Assembly (NCBI RefSeq): GCF_009911265.1
Contig: NZ_QXXA01000004.1
Span: forward strand, 1-64,000
DNA: 64,000 nt
Direction of reading: 5' to 3'
Source: Senegalia massiliensis
Lineage (GTDB): Bacteria; Bacillota; Clostridia; Tissierellales; SIT17
The notes under the pieces: generated by a model
The model's input: only the letters and a program-made list of their open reading frames with translations
The model's database searches: none
What the model was told of the DNA's origin: nothing
Shown: piece by piece, positions 1-8,479 of the stretch
Numbering within the stretch: position 1 is the first letter of the stretch
Layout of the letters: each line of letters opens with the position of its first letter
Made by a program: the position numbers and the translations under genes

Positions 1-387
1 TACTGGTATTGTTCTTAGTGCCTTAAACATTCCTCCTGCACCATTTGTTTCTTGTCCTATTATTCCATGAGAAAGTGGTATTCTTTCATCTAATACTCTT
101 GCATCTAATCCTCCAACTCTTATTTGAGTCATTATAAAGTCAGCATCTTTTATTGCACTTTTTCTGTCTAATGTTTGAAATATTTTTATAGGTAATTTTG
201 CTTTTTCTATCATTCTTTTTGATAGATTATATATTATATCTAATTTTTCTTTTCCTTCTTCTATATCTACAAGGTGTAATTCTGTTATTTTTAGTTCATC
301 ATATCTTTTTATAAATCCTTCTATAAGCTCCGGAGTATAAGATGAACCTCCTCCTATTACTACTACTTTTAAATTTTTATTCATCAT
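1..387 (-). CDS. Glycoside hydrolase family 4, 6-phospho-glycosidase (partial, 5' end only)
   Basis: The first 129 codons of a gene that runs off the left edge of the window. The N-terminus reads MNKNLKVVVIGGGSSYTPEL, the NAD-binding Rossmann start typical of GH4 enzymes (CelF/LicH/MelA type), followed by TQIRVGGLDARVLDE and a GQETNGAGGMFKALRTIP stretch found in 6-phospho-beta-glucosidases. Family members hydrolyse phosphorylated disaccharides imported by a PTS, using NAD and a divalent metal by a redox mechanism in the cytoplasm. Two adjacent ATG codons (387 and 384) follow an AGGAGATG site; either could start. The upstream palindrome suggests sugar-responsive repression. The family call is strong; the exact substrate (beta-glucoside or other) cannot be settled from this fragment. 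Confidence 0.85.
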   Translation of the reverse strand, partial: MMNKNLKVVVIGGGSSYTPELIEGFIKRYDELKITELHLVDIEEGKEKLDIIYNLSKRMIEKAKLPIKIFQTLDRKSAIKDADFIMTQIRVGGLDARVLDERIPLSHGIIGQETNGAGGMFKALRTIPV

Positions 388-427
388 TTCATCTCCTTTA
401 AAAATATTTTTTAGTACTCATAAATAT

Positions 428-465
428 ATTATACACCAAACTTGTATATTTGTATATACAAGTTT
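428..465 (-). promoter_or_regulatory. Promoter and GntR/HutC-type operator for the GH4 gene
   Basis: A perfect 11-bp inverted repeat (438-448 and 455-465, 6-nt spacer) contains the 12-bp palindrome TTGTATATACAA at 450-461. This matches the operator type of TreR-like GntR/HutC repressors of phospho-sugar genes. A TATAAT -10 lies at 433-428 on the minus strand, with a weak TATACA -35 inside the palindrome, so a bound repressor would cover the -35. The regulator gene itself is not in the window. Confidence 0.6.
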
Positions 466-474
466 ATAAACCAT

Positions 475-512
475 AAAAAGATTCTACGATAGAAATATCG
501 TAGAATCTTTTT
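475..512 (-). terminator. Terminator after yqeY
   Basis: A perfect 16-bp stem (475-490 with 497-512, loop of 6) starts 2 bases beyond the yqeY stop. It has A/T tails on both sides and ends the ten-gene heat-shock block. Confidence 0.85.
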
Positions 513-513
513 A

Positions 514-960
514 TTATTTCTTCAAATATTTAATTGCTATTTTATTTACAAGGCTACCGTCTGCTCTTCCTTTTATTTGAGGCATTACTTTGCCCATTAT
601 TTTTCCCATATCTTTCATAGAATTCGCTTCAGTTTCTTCAATAGCTTGTTTTACTATTAATTCCAATTCTTCTTCAGATAATTGCGGTGGTAAATATCCC
701 ATTAGAATATTTATTTCTTGCTCTGTTTGAGAAACTAAATCATCACGGTTACCTTTTTTAAATTCATTAATAGAATCTTTTTTCTGTTTAACTTGTTTAG
801 ATATTATATCTAATATAGCTTCATCATTAAGTTCTATTCTTTCGTCTACTTCTTTTTGTTTAATAGCAGATCTAATAAGTGTAATGGTATTTTTTCTAAG
901 TTTCTCCTTATTTCTCATAGAAGTCTTTAGATCATCCATTAATTTAACCTTAAGTGACAT
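514..960 (-). CDS. yqeY: GatB/YqeY domain protein
   Basis: A 148-residue protein matching the YqeY family in full: lysine-rich helical N-terminus (MSLKVKLMDDLKTSMRNKEK), the LMGYLPPQLSEEEL segment in the middle, and the closing MGKIMGKVMPQIKGRADGSLVNKIAIKYL block. The family is related to the C-terminal tRNA-binding tail of GatB; its role as a free protein is not well defined. It sits 20 bp downstream of rpsU, the usual Firmicute pair, and ends at a strong terminator. ATG start behind AAGGTGA. Confidence 0.92.
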   Translation of the reverse strand: MSLKVKLMDDLKTSMRNKEKLRKNTITLIRSAIKQKEVDERIELNDEAILDIISKQVKQKKDSINEFKKGNRDDLVSQTEQEINILMGYLPPQLSEEELELIVKQAIEETEANSMKDMGKIMGKVMPQIKGRADGSLVNKIAIKYLKK

Positions 961-980
961 TAATTCACCTTCTTAAAATA

Positions 981-1166
981 TTATCTTCTTTTTCTTTTAT
1001 TTTTTCTTCTAGCTGCTTCTGCTTTTTTCTTGCGAGCTACACTTGGTTTTTCATAATGTTCTCTTTTTCTAGCTTCTGATAAAACTCCACTTCTAGAACA
1101 TTGTCTCTTAAACCTTCTTAAAGCATTTTCTAATGACTCGCTATCTCCAACTTTGATTTCTGCCAT
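981..1166 (-). CDS. rpsU: 30S ribosomal protein S21
   Basis: Small basic protein, [21 protein letters not shown] onward, ending in a [16 protein letters not shown] tail. Length (61 aa) and sequence match bacterial S21, which binds near the 3' end of 16S rRNA and helps initiation. The start was set at MAEIK because GGGAGGGAG lies just before that ATG; the longer reading frame upstream (MRGGRK) is simply the translated ribosome-binding site. It has its own strong promoter about 70 bp upstream, besides read-through from the heat-shock operon. Confidence 0.97.
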   Translation of the reverse strand: MAEIKVGDSESLENALRRFKRQCSRSGVLSEARKREHYEKPSVARKKKAEAARRKNKRKRR

Positions 1167-1236
1167 TTTTCTCCCTCCCCTCATTTCTGCAATATTACAT
1201 AAATCCCTTGCAGTAAGTGGATTTTGGCACGTTATA

Positions 1237-1265
1237 ATTATAACTTAAATATAATATTTCTGCAA
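1237..1265 (-). promoter_or_regulatory. Sigma-A-type promoter for rpsU-yqeY
   Basis: On the minus strand TTGCAG (1265-1260), a 17-base spacer, then a perfect TATAAT (1242-1237). It lies in the gap between the HIT gene and rpsU, leaving a leader of roughly 65 nt before the rpsU start. This suggests rpsU-yqeY is also transcribed independently of heat-shock control. Confidence 0.7.
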
Positions 1266-1296
1266 CTATTTTTCACTTATTAATTATGATAAAATT

Positions 1297-1641
1297 TTAA
1301 CCCGGAGGCCATTGTAAGCTTCTACCCCCTAAAATATGAAAATGTATATGTCCTACTGTTTGTCCTCCATCATTTCCACAATTATTCACAACTCTATATC
1401 CAGATTCTTTAATCCCTTTTTCTTCTGCCAATTTAGGTATTATACCAAAAATATGAGCTATCACTTCTAAATCTTCCTTTTTTACAGTATTAATTGAAGA
1501 TATATGCTTTTTAGGTATTATTAGAATATGAGTAGGGGCTTGAGGTTCCAAATCATTAAATGCAATTACTTTTTCATCTTCATAAACAACATCAGATGGT
1601 ATTTCTTTTTCTACTATTTTACAAAAAATACAATTACTCAT
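1297..1641 (-). CDS. HIT family protein (Hint-like nucleotide hydrolase)
   Basis: 114 residues beginning MSNCIFCKIVEKEIPSDVVYEDE, the typical start of prokaryotic HinT/PKCI proteins. The histidine triad HIHFHILGG lies near the C-terminus after the conserved NNCGNDGGQTVG segment. Hint proteins hydrolyse nucleotide phosphoramidates and adenylates. The CxxC near the N-terminus may hold zinc. The start is set by GGAGGTG 6 bases upstream; the longer frame back to 1680 would run through the mtaB stop region. It is the penultimate unit of the heat-shock block, between mtaB and rpsU, a common Clostridia order. Confidence 0.92.
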   Translation of the reverse strand: MSNCIFCKIVEKEIPSDVVYEDEKVIAFNDLEPQAPTHILIIPKKHISSINTVKKEDLEVIAHIFGIIPKLAEEKGIKESGYRVVNNCGNDGGQTVGHIHFHILGGRSLQWPPG

Positions 1642-1666
1642 TTTTTCACCTCCAAGTATATTATTT

Positions 1667-2965
1667 TTAAATAATTTCACCTAAAACTTTGTTACCATCT
1701 ATTTCAATAAGTTTGGTATTAATTATTTCATTCTCTAATTTTTCATTTCCCTTTATAGCTACTCTTATATAATTATCAGTATATCCTTCCATATAACCTA
1801 ACTTTTTAGAGGTTGTTTCTATTAATATTTCTCTTTTAGTATCTAAGAATTTTTTCATAAAATCTAAATGTTGTTTGTCTGTTAAATCTATTAACTTCTT
1901 GCTTCTATTATTTTTTATAGTCCCATGAACTTGATTTTTATGACTTGCTGCTGGTGTTCCTTCTCTTTTTGAATATTTAAATACATGGACACTTGCAAAT
2001 CCTATTTTTTCTACAAAATTATATGTTTCTTGAAATTCTTCTTCACTTTCTCCTGGAAATCCTACTATTATATCTGTTGTAATTGCAGCATCAGGCATAA
2101 AACTTCTTATAATGTCTACTCTTTCTTTATATTCTTTTGTATTATATTTTCTATTCATTCTAAACAGTACAGTGTCAGATCCACTTTGAAGTGATAGATG
2201 AAAATGAGGACATACTTTTTTCAATTCTTTAAGCCTGCTCATAAAACTTTCTGTAATAAGCATTGGTTCTATTGAACTTAATCTTATTCTTTCTAACCCT
2301 TCTATTTTATGAACTGCCTCTATTACATCTATAAGTGAATTTCCTCCTAAATCTTTACCATATGAAGCTACATGAATTCCTGTAAGAACTAATTCTTTGA
2401 AACCTTTATCTACTAATGTCTTAGCTTCTTGTATTATATTGTCAAATTCCCTACTTCTAATAGGACCTCTAGCATATGGTATTATACAATATGAACAAAA
2501 TTGATTACAACCTTCTTGAATTTTAATATATGCTCTTGTATTTTCTTGAATAGAATTCGATTCTAATTCTTCAAACTTGGTTATATTCATTACATTTTCC
2601 ACTATGTTTATTTTAGTATTTTCTTTTTTTACTTTTTCACATAACTCTACTATTTTACTTTTTTCTTTTGTTCCAATTATTAAGTCTACTCCTTCAATAT
2701 TTGAAACTTCTTCAGGAGAAATTTGAGCATAACATCCTACTACACAAATTATAGATTCTGGATTTTCTTTTTTAGCTCTTCTAATAAATTGTCTTGATTT
2801 TCTTTCCCCAAGATTTGTTACTGAACAAGTGTTTATTACATATATATCTGATATTTCATTATGATTTTTTATTTCATATCCATTATTTCTAAATGATTCA
2901 GCCATTGCATCAGTTTCATATTGATTAACTTTACAGCCTAATGTATAAAATGATACACTTTCCAT
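1667..2965 (-). CDS. mtaB: tRNA (ms2)t6A37 methylthiotransferase MtaB
   Basis: A 432-aa methylthiotransferase. The N-terminal UPF0004 domain carries YTLGCKVNQYETD, NTCSVTN and VVGCYAQ cysteines for one Fe-S cluster; the radical SAM cysteines are in GCNQFCSYCIIPYARGP; a TRAM-like domain ends the protein. GCKVNQYE rather than the MiaB GCQMN signature marks the MtaB (YqeV) branch, which adds a methylthio group to t6A37 of ANN-decoding tRNAs. The ATG touches the rsmE stop (TAA-ATG), so translation is probably coupled. Confidence 0.93.
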   Translation of the reverse strand: MESVSFYTLGCKVNQYETDAMAESFRNNGYEIKNHNEISDIYVINTCSVTNLGERKSRQFIRRAKKENPESIICVVGCYAQISPEEVSNIEGVDLIIGTKEKSKIVELCEKVKKENTKINIVENVMNITKFEELESNSIQENTRAYIKIQEGCNQFCSYCIIPYARGPIRSREFDNIIQEAKTLVDKGFKELVLTGIHVASYGKDLGGNSLIDVIEAVHKIEGLERIRLSSIEPMLITESFMSRLKELKKVCPHFHLSLQSGSDTVLFRMNRKYNTKEYKERVDIIRSFMPDAAITTDIIVGFPGESEEEFQETYNFVEKIGFASVHVFKYSKREGTPAASHKNQVHGTIKNNRSKKLIDLTDKQHLDFMKKFLDTKREILIETTSKKLGYMEGYTDNYIRVAIKGNEKLENEIINTKLIEIDGNKVLGEII

Positions 2966-3718
2966 TTAAATCACTCCTACATCTCCTAATTCATACATAA
3001 TTATAGATATTAGTGCAATACCTGCTGTTTCTGTTCTAAGAATTCTAGGTCCTAAAGAAACTATATTTGCACCTATATTCTGTAACTTATCTATTTCTTC
3101 CTTAGAAAACCCACCTTCTGGCCCTATAATTATGCTGATATCTTTTTCTTTTGTTTTGCTTAAAATATCTTTTATTCCAATTTCATTTTCACTTTCATAA
3201 GGAACTATCAAGAAATCATTAGCTAATTTTATATTTTCAATAGCTTGATTTAAGTTGATAACTTGTGATACTTCAGGTATAATTCCTCTTTTAGATTGTT
3301 TTGATGCTTCAACTACTATTTTTTTAAATCTTTCCAGTTTTTTTTCTTCTTTTTTCTTATTATTTATTTTAACTACAGTTCTATCAGTTATAATAGGTAC
3401 TATTTTTTTTACACCTAATTCTGTTACTTTCTGAATTATCATATCCATTTTAGAAGATTTAGGAAAACCTTGATATAGAGTAATATTAATATCACTTTCT
3501 CTTTTTATGTTCATTTTTTCTATAACAGTAGTTTTAATATATTCATTTGTAATATTATCAATCTTAACTATATATTCATTATCATTACCATTTGAAATTT
3601 CTATTTTATCATTTTCTTTAAGTCTTAAAACATTTTTTATATGTTTTATGTCATCTTTATCTTGTATTATTATAGAATTACCATCTATAATATCATTAGA
3701 AACAAAAAATCTATTCAT
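2966..3718 (-). CDS. rsmE: 16S rRNA m3U1498 methyltransferase RsmE
   Basis: 250 aa. MNRFFVSNDIIDG opens a PUA-like domain; the SPOUT knot follows with FPKSSKMDMIIQKVTELGV, IIGPEGGFSKEEID and LGPRILRTETAGI, all standard RsmE motifs. The enzyme methylates U1498 of 16S rRNA in assembled 30S subunits. Its ATG lies 8 bases inside the end of prmA, indicating coupled translation. Confidence 0.95.
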   Translation of the reverse strand: MNRFFVSNDIIDGNSIIIQDKDDIKHIKNVLRLKENDKIEISNGNDNEYIVKIDNITNEYIKTTVIEKMNIKRESDINITLYQGFPKSSKMDMIIQKVTELGVKKIVPIITDRTVVKINNKKKEEKKLERFKKIVVEASKQSKRGIIPEVSQVINLNQAIENIKLANDFLIVPYESENEIGIKDILSKTKEKDISIIIGPEGGFSKEEIDKLQNIGANIVSLGPRILRTETAGIALISIIMYELGDVGVI

Positions 3719-4661
3719 TTATTTCACCTATTTTAGAAACAAGGCAAGCCCACTCACCTATTTTAATTTCATCTACTACTGTAAGTCCATTTTCTTCTAG
3801 TGACTTTTTTACATCTGGTATTTTATCAAGTATTATACCTGAAGATATGAAAACTCCATCATTTTCCAAGAATTTCTTTATATCTTTTGCTAATATACTT
3901 ATTATATCTGCTATTATATTCGCAACTATGACATTAGCTTTTCCATCTATTATCTCTAATAAATCTCCATGCTTTACTTGCACAGTATTTGCAACACCAT
4001 TCTTCACTACATTTTGCTTTGCTACTCTAACTGCATCTTCATCTAAATCAATTGCAATAGTATTAACAGCGCCAAGCTTCGCACTTGCTATAGCAAGTAC
4101 TCCTGTACCTGCTCCTATATCAAATACAGTATCAAATTTATGTATATATTTTTCTAACTGTCTAATACACATCATGGTAGTCTCATGTGTTCCTGTGCCA
4201 AATGCCATACCAGGATCTAATTCTATTATTATATCTTCTTCTTGTTTTTCATATTCTTCCCAAGTAGGTTTTATAACTACTTTTTCGCCTATTCTCTTAG
4301 GCTTATAATATTTTCTCCATGTTTCTGACCAATCTTGCTCTTCAATTTCAGATGTGGTTACTTCTCCAAGTCCTTTATCCAATTGATAAGTTGGAATCAT
4401 CTCTATATTATCTTTTATTAGTTCAATTTTATCTATTAAATCTTCACTTTCTTCAAAATATCCTTTTACTATAACACCTTCAAAATCACTTTCTAATAGT
4501 TTCGGGTCAATATAATCCCACTTTTCATCATTTGTTTCAAAATGAGTTATATCATTTGGATCCTCAATAACTAATCCACAAGCTCCTGCTTCATATAGAA
4601 TATTAGTTACAGTCTCTACAGCTTCAGTAGTTGTTTTAACTTGGACTTCGATCCATTTCAT
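3711..4661 (-). CDS. prmA: Ribosomal protein L11 methyltransferase PrmA
   Basis: 316 aa. MKWIEVQVKTTTEAVE is the usual N-terminus of PrmA, followed by the substrate-recognition domain and a class I SAM domain with FDIGAGTGVLAIASAKLGA and VANIIADII. PrmA trimethylates L11. I start at MKWIEV (AAGGATG upstream) rather than the four-residue-longer MCEY form, whose ATG is inside that ribosome-binding site. A 146-bp gap with a strong hairpin separates it from dnaJ, so chaperone and methylase expression may be partly uncoupled. Confidence 0.94.
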   Translation of the reverse strand: MKWIEVQVKTTTEAVETVTNILYEAGACGLVIEDPNDITHFETNDEKWDYIDPKLLESDFEGVIVKGYFEESEDLIDKIELIKDNIEMIPTYQLDKGLGEVTTSEIEEQDWSETWRKYYKPKRIGEKVVIKPTWEEYEKQEEDIIIELDPGMAFGTGTHETTMMCIRQLEKYIHKFDTVFDIGAGTGVLAIASAKLGAVNTIAIDLDEDAVRVAKQNVVKNGVANTVQVKHGDLLEIIDGKANVIVANIIADIISILAKDIKKFLENDGVFISSGIILDKIPDVKKSLEENGLTVVDEIKIGEWACLVSKIGEINE

Positions 4662-4763
4662 ATATTCACACATCCTTAAGTTTATTTAGCTTTGATAATT
4701 TATCTCACAAATAGTATATCAAAGATTGTATATTTCGTCATCTAACTTTATTATACCAATGTA

Positions 4764-4805
4764 TAAAGGTAAATAATCATCTATATAGATGATTATTTAC
4801 CTTTA
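4764..4805 (-). terminator. Hairpin after dnaJ (partial terminator or processing site)
   Basis: A perfect 20-bp inverted repeat (4764-4783 and 4786-4805) two bases after the dnaJ stop. It is followed on the RNA by TTTATACATT rather than a long U run, so it may attenuate, block 3' exonucleases or serve as a processing site instead of fully terminating. Downstream prmA still lacks an obvious strong promoter of its own. Confidence 0.6.
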
Positions 4806-4807
4806 CT

Positions 4808-5950
4808 TTATCCAAAAATATCTTTAACTTTATCAAAAAATCCCTTTTTTTGTTCATGAACAGTTTCTCCTGTTTGTTCAGCAAATTTCCTTAATATATC
4901 TTTTTGACTTTCATTTAAATTTTTAGGAACTTCTATAACTACTTTTACATACTGGTCGCCTCTACCATAACCTCTAACACTCGGTATACCTTTGTTTTTA
5001 AGTCTAAATACAGTCCCTGTTTGTGTACCTTCATTTATTTTGTATTTTACTTTTCCATCTAATGTAGGTACTTCTACTTCATCACCTAGTGCTGCTTGAA
5101 CAAATGTTATCGGAAGTTCAAGTACTACATCATTACCATCTCTATGGAATATTTCATGAGGTAATACATTTATATAAATATATAAATCTCCTCTAGGTCC
5201 ACCTTTTTCTCCAGGTTCTCCTTCACCACGAAGAGGTATTACTGAGCCAGTATCAACACCCGCTGGAACATTTATTGTAATTCTCTTTGTTTTCTTCTCT
5301 GTTCCTGTTCCATTACACTTTGTACAAGGGTCTGTTATAATTTCACCTGTTCCATTACATGTTGGACAAGTTCTTACGTTTACAAATTGGCCGAATGGAG
5401 TATTTTGTGCTTGTTTAACTTCACCTGCTCCATTACATTGAGAACAAGTTTTTTTATCACTTGAAGACTTTGCTCCTGTCCCATTACATTTTGTGCAATT
5501 TTCTGTTCTTTTTATATCAATTTTCTTTTCTGTACCAAAAGCAGCTTCTTTAAATGTTATATCTAATGCAACTTTTATATCTGCACCTTTTCTAGGTCCA
5601 TTTCTTCTTCTTCCATTAGAAAAACCTCCACCACCAAATATATCTCCAAATACATCTCCAAATATATCTCCAAAATCAAAACCTTGGCCGCTAAATCCGC
5701 CACCAAAGCCACCTGCTCCTTGACCATTTACACCTTGGTGACCAAACTGATCATATCTTTGTCTTTTTTCTGAATTGCTTAATACTTCATATGCTTCACT
5801 AGCTTCCTTAAATTTAACTTCTGATTCTTTATCATCTGGATTTAAATCAGGGTGATATTTTTTAGCTAGCTTTCTATATGCTCTTTTTATTTCTTTGTCA
5901 TCTGCATTTTTATCTACACCTAATATTTCATAATAATCTCTTTTACTCAA
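4808..5950 (-). CDS. dnaJ: Chaperone protein DnaJ (Hsp40)
   Basis: 380 aa with the full type I layout: J domain ([19 protein letters not shown] in [10 protein letters not shown]), a Gly/Phe-rich stretch around residues 75-110, four CxxCxGxG zinc repeats ([32 protein letters not shown]), and C-terminal substrate domains. It delivers clients to DnaK and stimulates its ATPase. The start codon is TTG, 6 bases after GGCGGTG. It lies downstream of dnaK, separated by a 14-bp hairpin. Confidence 0.97.
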   Translation of the reverse strand: MSKRDYYEILGVDKNADDKEIKRAYRKLAKKYHPDLNPDDKESEVKFKEASEAYEVLSNSEKRQRYDQFGHQGVNGQGAGGFGGGFSGQGFDFGDIFGDVFGDIFGGGGFSNGRRRNGPRKGADIKVALDITFKEAAFGTEKKIDIKRTENCTKCNGTGAKSSSDKKTCSQCNGAGEVKQAQNTPFGQFVNVRTCPTCNGTGEIITDPCTKCNGTGTEKKTKRITINVPAGVDTGSVIPLRGEGEPGEKGGPRGDLYIYINVLPHEIFHRDGNDVVLELPITFVQAALGDEVEVPTLDGKVKYKINEGTQTGTVFRLKNKGIPSVRGYGRGDQYVKVVIEVPKNLNESQKDILRKFAEQTGETVHEQKKGFFDKVKDIFG

Positions 5951-5985
5951 TTTTTCACCGCCTAAGCTACCAATTTCTTTAAAAT

Positions 5986-6017
5986 ACTAAAGCTAAATCA
6001 AACGATTTAGCTCTAGT
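5986..6017 (-). terminator. Stem-loop in the dnaK-dnaJ gap
   Basis: 14 paired bases (one G-U) close a 4-nt loop between dnaK and dnaJ; on the transcript it is followed by a modest U-rich ATTTT. This could lower dnaJ expression relative to dnaK or mark an RNA processing point. Confidence 0.5.
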
Positions 6018-6028
6018 ATATAATTTAA

Positions 6029-7873
6029 TTATTTATCTTCTTCATCATCTACTACTTCATAATCTGCATCAACTACATTATCGTCTTCTTGAGATTGTTG
6101 ATTTGCTTGGCCTTCTTGATTTTGTTGTGCTTGACCAGCTGCTTGCTCATACATTTTTTGTGATATAGCATGGAATTCATTATTTAATTCTTCTGTTTTT
6201 GTCTTTATTTCTTCTGTATTATCACTTTCTAATGCTTTTTTAAGTTCATCTAATTTTGCTTCTACTTTAGATTTTTCATCAGCACTTACCTTATCTCCTA
6301 AATCTTTAAGAGTTTTTTCTGTTTGATAAACAGTAGATTCAGCAGTATTTCTTGCTTCTATTTCTTCTTTTTTCTTTTTATCTTCTTCTTCATGCATTTC
6401 TGCATCTTTAATTTTTTGTTCTATCTCTTCATCAGATAAATTAGTTGAAGCAGTTATAGTGATTTTTTGCTCTTTTCCTGTTCCTAAATCTTTTGCAGAT
6501 ACATTAACTATACCATTTGCATCTATATCAAATGTTACTTCTATTTGAGGTACTCCTCTTGGTGCTTGTGGTATTCCTGTAAGCTGGAATCTACCTAAAG
6601 TCACATTGTGAGTAGCCATTTCTCTTTCACCTTGTAATACGTGAATGTCTACAGCTGTTTGATTATCTGCTGCTGTTGAGAATGTTTGGCTTTTCTTTGT
6701 AGGTATTGTAGTATTTCTCTCTATAAGTTTTGTAAATACTCCACCTAATGTTTCAATACCAAGTGATAGAGGTGTAACATCTAATAATAATACATCTTTA
6801 ACATCTCCACTTAATACTCCACCTTGTATCGCTGCTCCAAGTGCCACAACTTCATCAGGATTAACCCCTTTATGTGCATCTTTTCCAGTTAACTTTTTAA
6901 CTTCTTCTTGAACTGCTGGTATTCTTGTAGAACCACCAACTAAAATAACTTTATCTAACTCTCCTGCACTAATTCCTGCATCTTTAAGAGCTTCTCTGAT
7001 AGGTCCTAAAGTTTTTTCAACTAAATGAGAAGATAACTCTTCAAATTTTGATCTTGTAATATCTATATTTAAATGTTTTGGTCCTTCTTGTGTAGCTGTA
7101 ATAAATGGTAAATTTATATTTGTTTTCATTGTTGATGATAATTCTTTTTTAGCTTTTTCTGCTCCTTCTTTTAGTCTTTGTAGAGCCATTTTATCGTTTC
7201 TTAAATCTATACCATTTTCTTTTTTGAATTCTTCTGCTAGATAATCAATTAATACTTTATCAAAATCATCTCCACCTAAATGGTTATCACCTTTAGTAGA
7301 TATAACTTCAAATACTCCATCTCCAAGTTCGAGTATGGATACATCAAATGTTCCTCCTCCTAAGTCATATACCATTATAGTTTGATGTTCATCTTCTTTA
7401 TCTAAACCATAAGCAAGTGATGCTGCTGTTGGTTCATTTATGATTCTCTTTACAGTAAGTCCTGCAATTTTCCCTGCATCTTTTGTTGCTTGTCTTTGGC
7501 TATCTGTAAAATATGCTGGTACAGTTATTACTGCTTCACTTACAGTTTCACCTAAATAACTCTCTGCATCTGATTTTAATTTTTGAAGAATCATAGCAGA
7601 TATGTCTTGTGGTGTGAGGTTTTTATCATCAATATTTTCTGTATGATTTGAACCCATATGTGTTTTTATTGACATAATAGTTCTTTCTGGGTTAGTAACC
7701 GCTTGTCTTTTTGCAGTTTCACCTACTAACCTTTCACCTTCTTTTGTAAAAGCTACTACTGATGGAGTAGTTCTATTACCTTCAGAGTTTGGTATAACAG
7801 TAGATTCTCCACCTTCCATTACTGCAACACATGAGTTTGTTGTTCCTAAGTCAATTCCTATAATTTTACTCAA
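6029..7873 (-). CDS. dnaK: Chaperone protein DnaK (Hsp70)
   Basis: A 614-aa Hsp70. [20 protein letters not shown] opens the ATPase domain; phosphate motifs include [14 protein letters not shown] and [15 protein letters not shown], followed by the beta-sandwich substrate domain ([14 protein letters not shown]) and a Gln-rich helical lid ending [11 protein letters not shown]. The start is taken as TTG at 7873: GGAGG sits 8 bases before it but only 2 bases before the ATG at 7879, and the TTG start gives the canonical [12 protein letters not shown]. Transcribed with hrcA and grpE from the CIRCE-controlled promoter. Confidence 0.97.
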   Translation of the reverse strand: MSKIIGIDLGTTNSCVAVMEGGESTVIPNSEGNRTTPSVVAFTKEGERLVGETAKRQAVTNPERTIMSIKTHMGSNHTENIDDKNLTPQDISAMILQKLKSDAESYLGETVSEAVITVPAYFTDSQRQATKDAGKIAGLTVKRIINEPTAASLAYGLDKEDEHQTIMVYDLGGGTFDVSILELGDGVFEVISTKGDNHLGGDDFDKVLIDYLAEEFKKENGIDLRNDKMALQRLKEGAEKAKKELSSTMKTNINLPFITATQEGPKHLNIDITRSKFEELSSHLVEKTLGPIREALKDAGISAGELDKVILVGGSTRIPAVQEEVKKLTGKDAHKGVNPDEVVALGAAIQGGVLSGDVKDVLLLDVTPLSLGIETLGGVFTKLIERNTTIPTKKSQTFSTAADNQTAVDIHVLQGEREMATHNVTLGRFQLTGIPQAPRGVPQIEVTFDIDANGIVNVSAKDLGTGKEQKITITASTNLSDEEIEQKIKDAEMHEEEDKKKKEEIEARNTAESTVYQTEKTLKDLGDKVSADEKSKVEAKLDELKKALESDNTEEIKTKTEELNNEFHAISQKMYEQAAGQAQQNQEGQANQQSQEDDNVVDADYEVVDDEEDK

Positions 7874-7906
7874 AATCATTACCTCCTAAATTATTCTTAA
7901 AATATT

Positions 7907-8455
7907 TTATTTTGCTACTTTAACCATACTAGGTCTGATTACTTTGTCTTTTAATTTATATCCTTTTTGAAATACATCTATAATAGTTTCTTCATCTACA
8001 TCTTCACTTTCTTCTTGCATTACTGCATGATGTAAATTAGGATCAAATTTTTCGTCTTTAGCTTCAATTTCTTCTAAGCCATTCTTTTCTAGTATATCTA
8101 GAAGTTGTTTATATACCATTACAACTCCTTCATAAAAACCTTCTTTTTCTTCATCTTTATTTGCAGATGCAAATGCCCTTTCAAAGTTATCTATTACATC
8201 TAACAGTTCTAATACTAATTTTTCATTAGCAAATTGATAAATAGATTGTTTGTCTTTTTCAACTCTTCTCTTATAATTTGTAAAATCAGCTTGAAGTCTT
8301 AAAAAGCTATCATTTAGTTTGTTAAAATCTTCATTTTTAACTTCTACTTCTTCATTAGATTCTTCTTCACTAACTTGTTCCGAGTTTTCATTTTGTGTTT
8401 CTTGTTCTTTTTCCTCTAAATCTTCTTTTTCTAAATCTTTTTCTTCATTATTCAA
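7907..8455 (-). CDS. grpE: Nucleotide exchange factor GrpE
   Basis: 182 aa: an acidic, disordered N-terminus (EEKDLEKEDLEEKEQE), the long helix with RLQADFTNYKRRVEKDK, and the beta-wing with NLHHAVMQEES and FQKGYKLKDKVIRPSMVKVAK. It releases ADP from DnaK. The start codon is TTG, placed 5 bases after GAGGTGA. Second gene of the CIRCE operon. Confidence 0.96.
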   Translation of the reverse strand: MNNEEKDLEKEDLEEKEQETQNENSEQVSEEESNEEVEVKNEDFNKLNDSFLRLQADFTNYKRRVEKDKQSIYQFANEKLVLELLDVIDNFERAFASANKDEEKEGFYEGVVMVYKQLLDILEKNGLEEIEAKDEKFDPNLHHAVMQEESEDVDEETIIDVFQKGYKLKDKVIRPSMVKVAK

Positions 8456-8479
8456 CTACTTCACCTCTTTATATAATAA

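Noticed and set aside
1-387. GH4 fragment as a broken gene
   Set aside because: It is cut by the window edge, not by a stop or frameshift.
3847-4308. 153-codon plus-strand ORF inside prmA
   Set aside because: Antisense to a well conserved gene; composition is the mirror of prmA codons, and no ribosome-binding site fits.
7873-7879. ATG 7879 as dnaK start
   Set aside because: GGAGG is only 2 bases away; TTG 7873 has proper spacing and gives the canonical [10 protein letters not shown] start.
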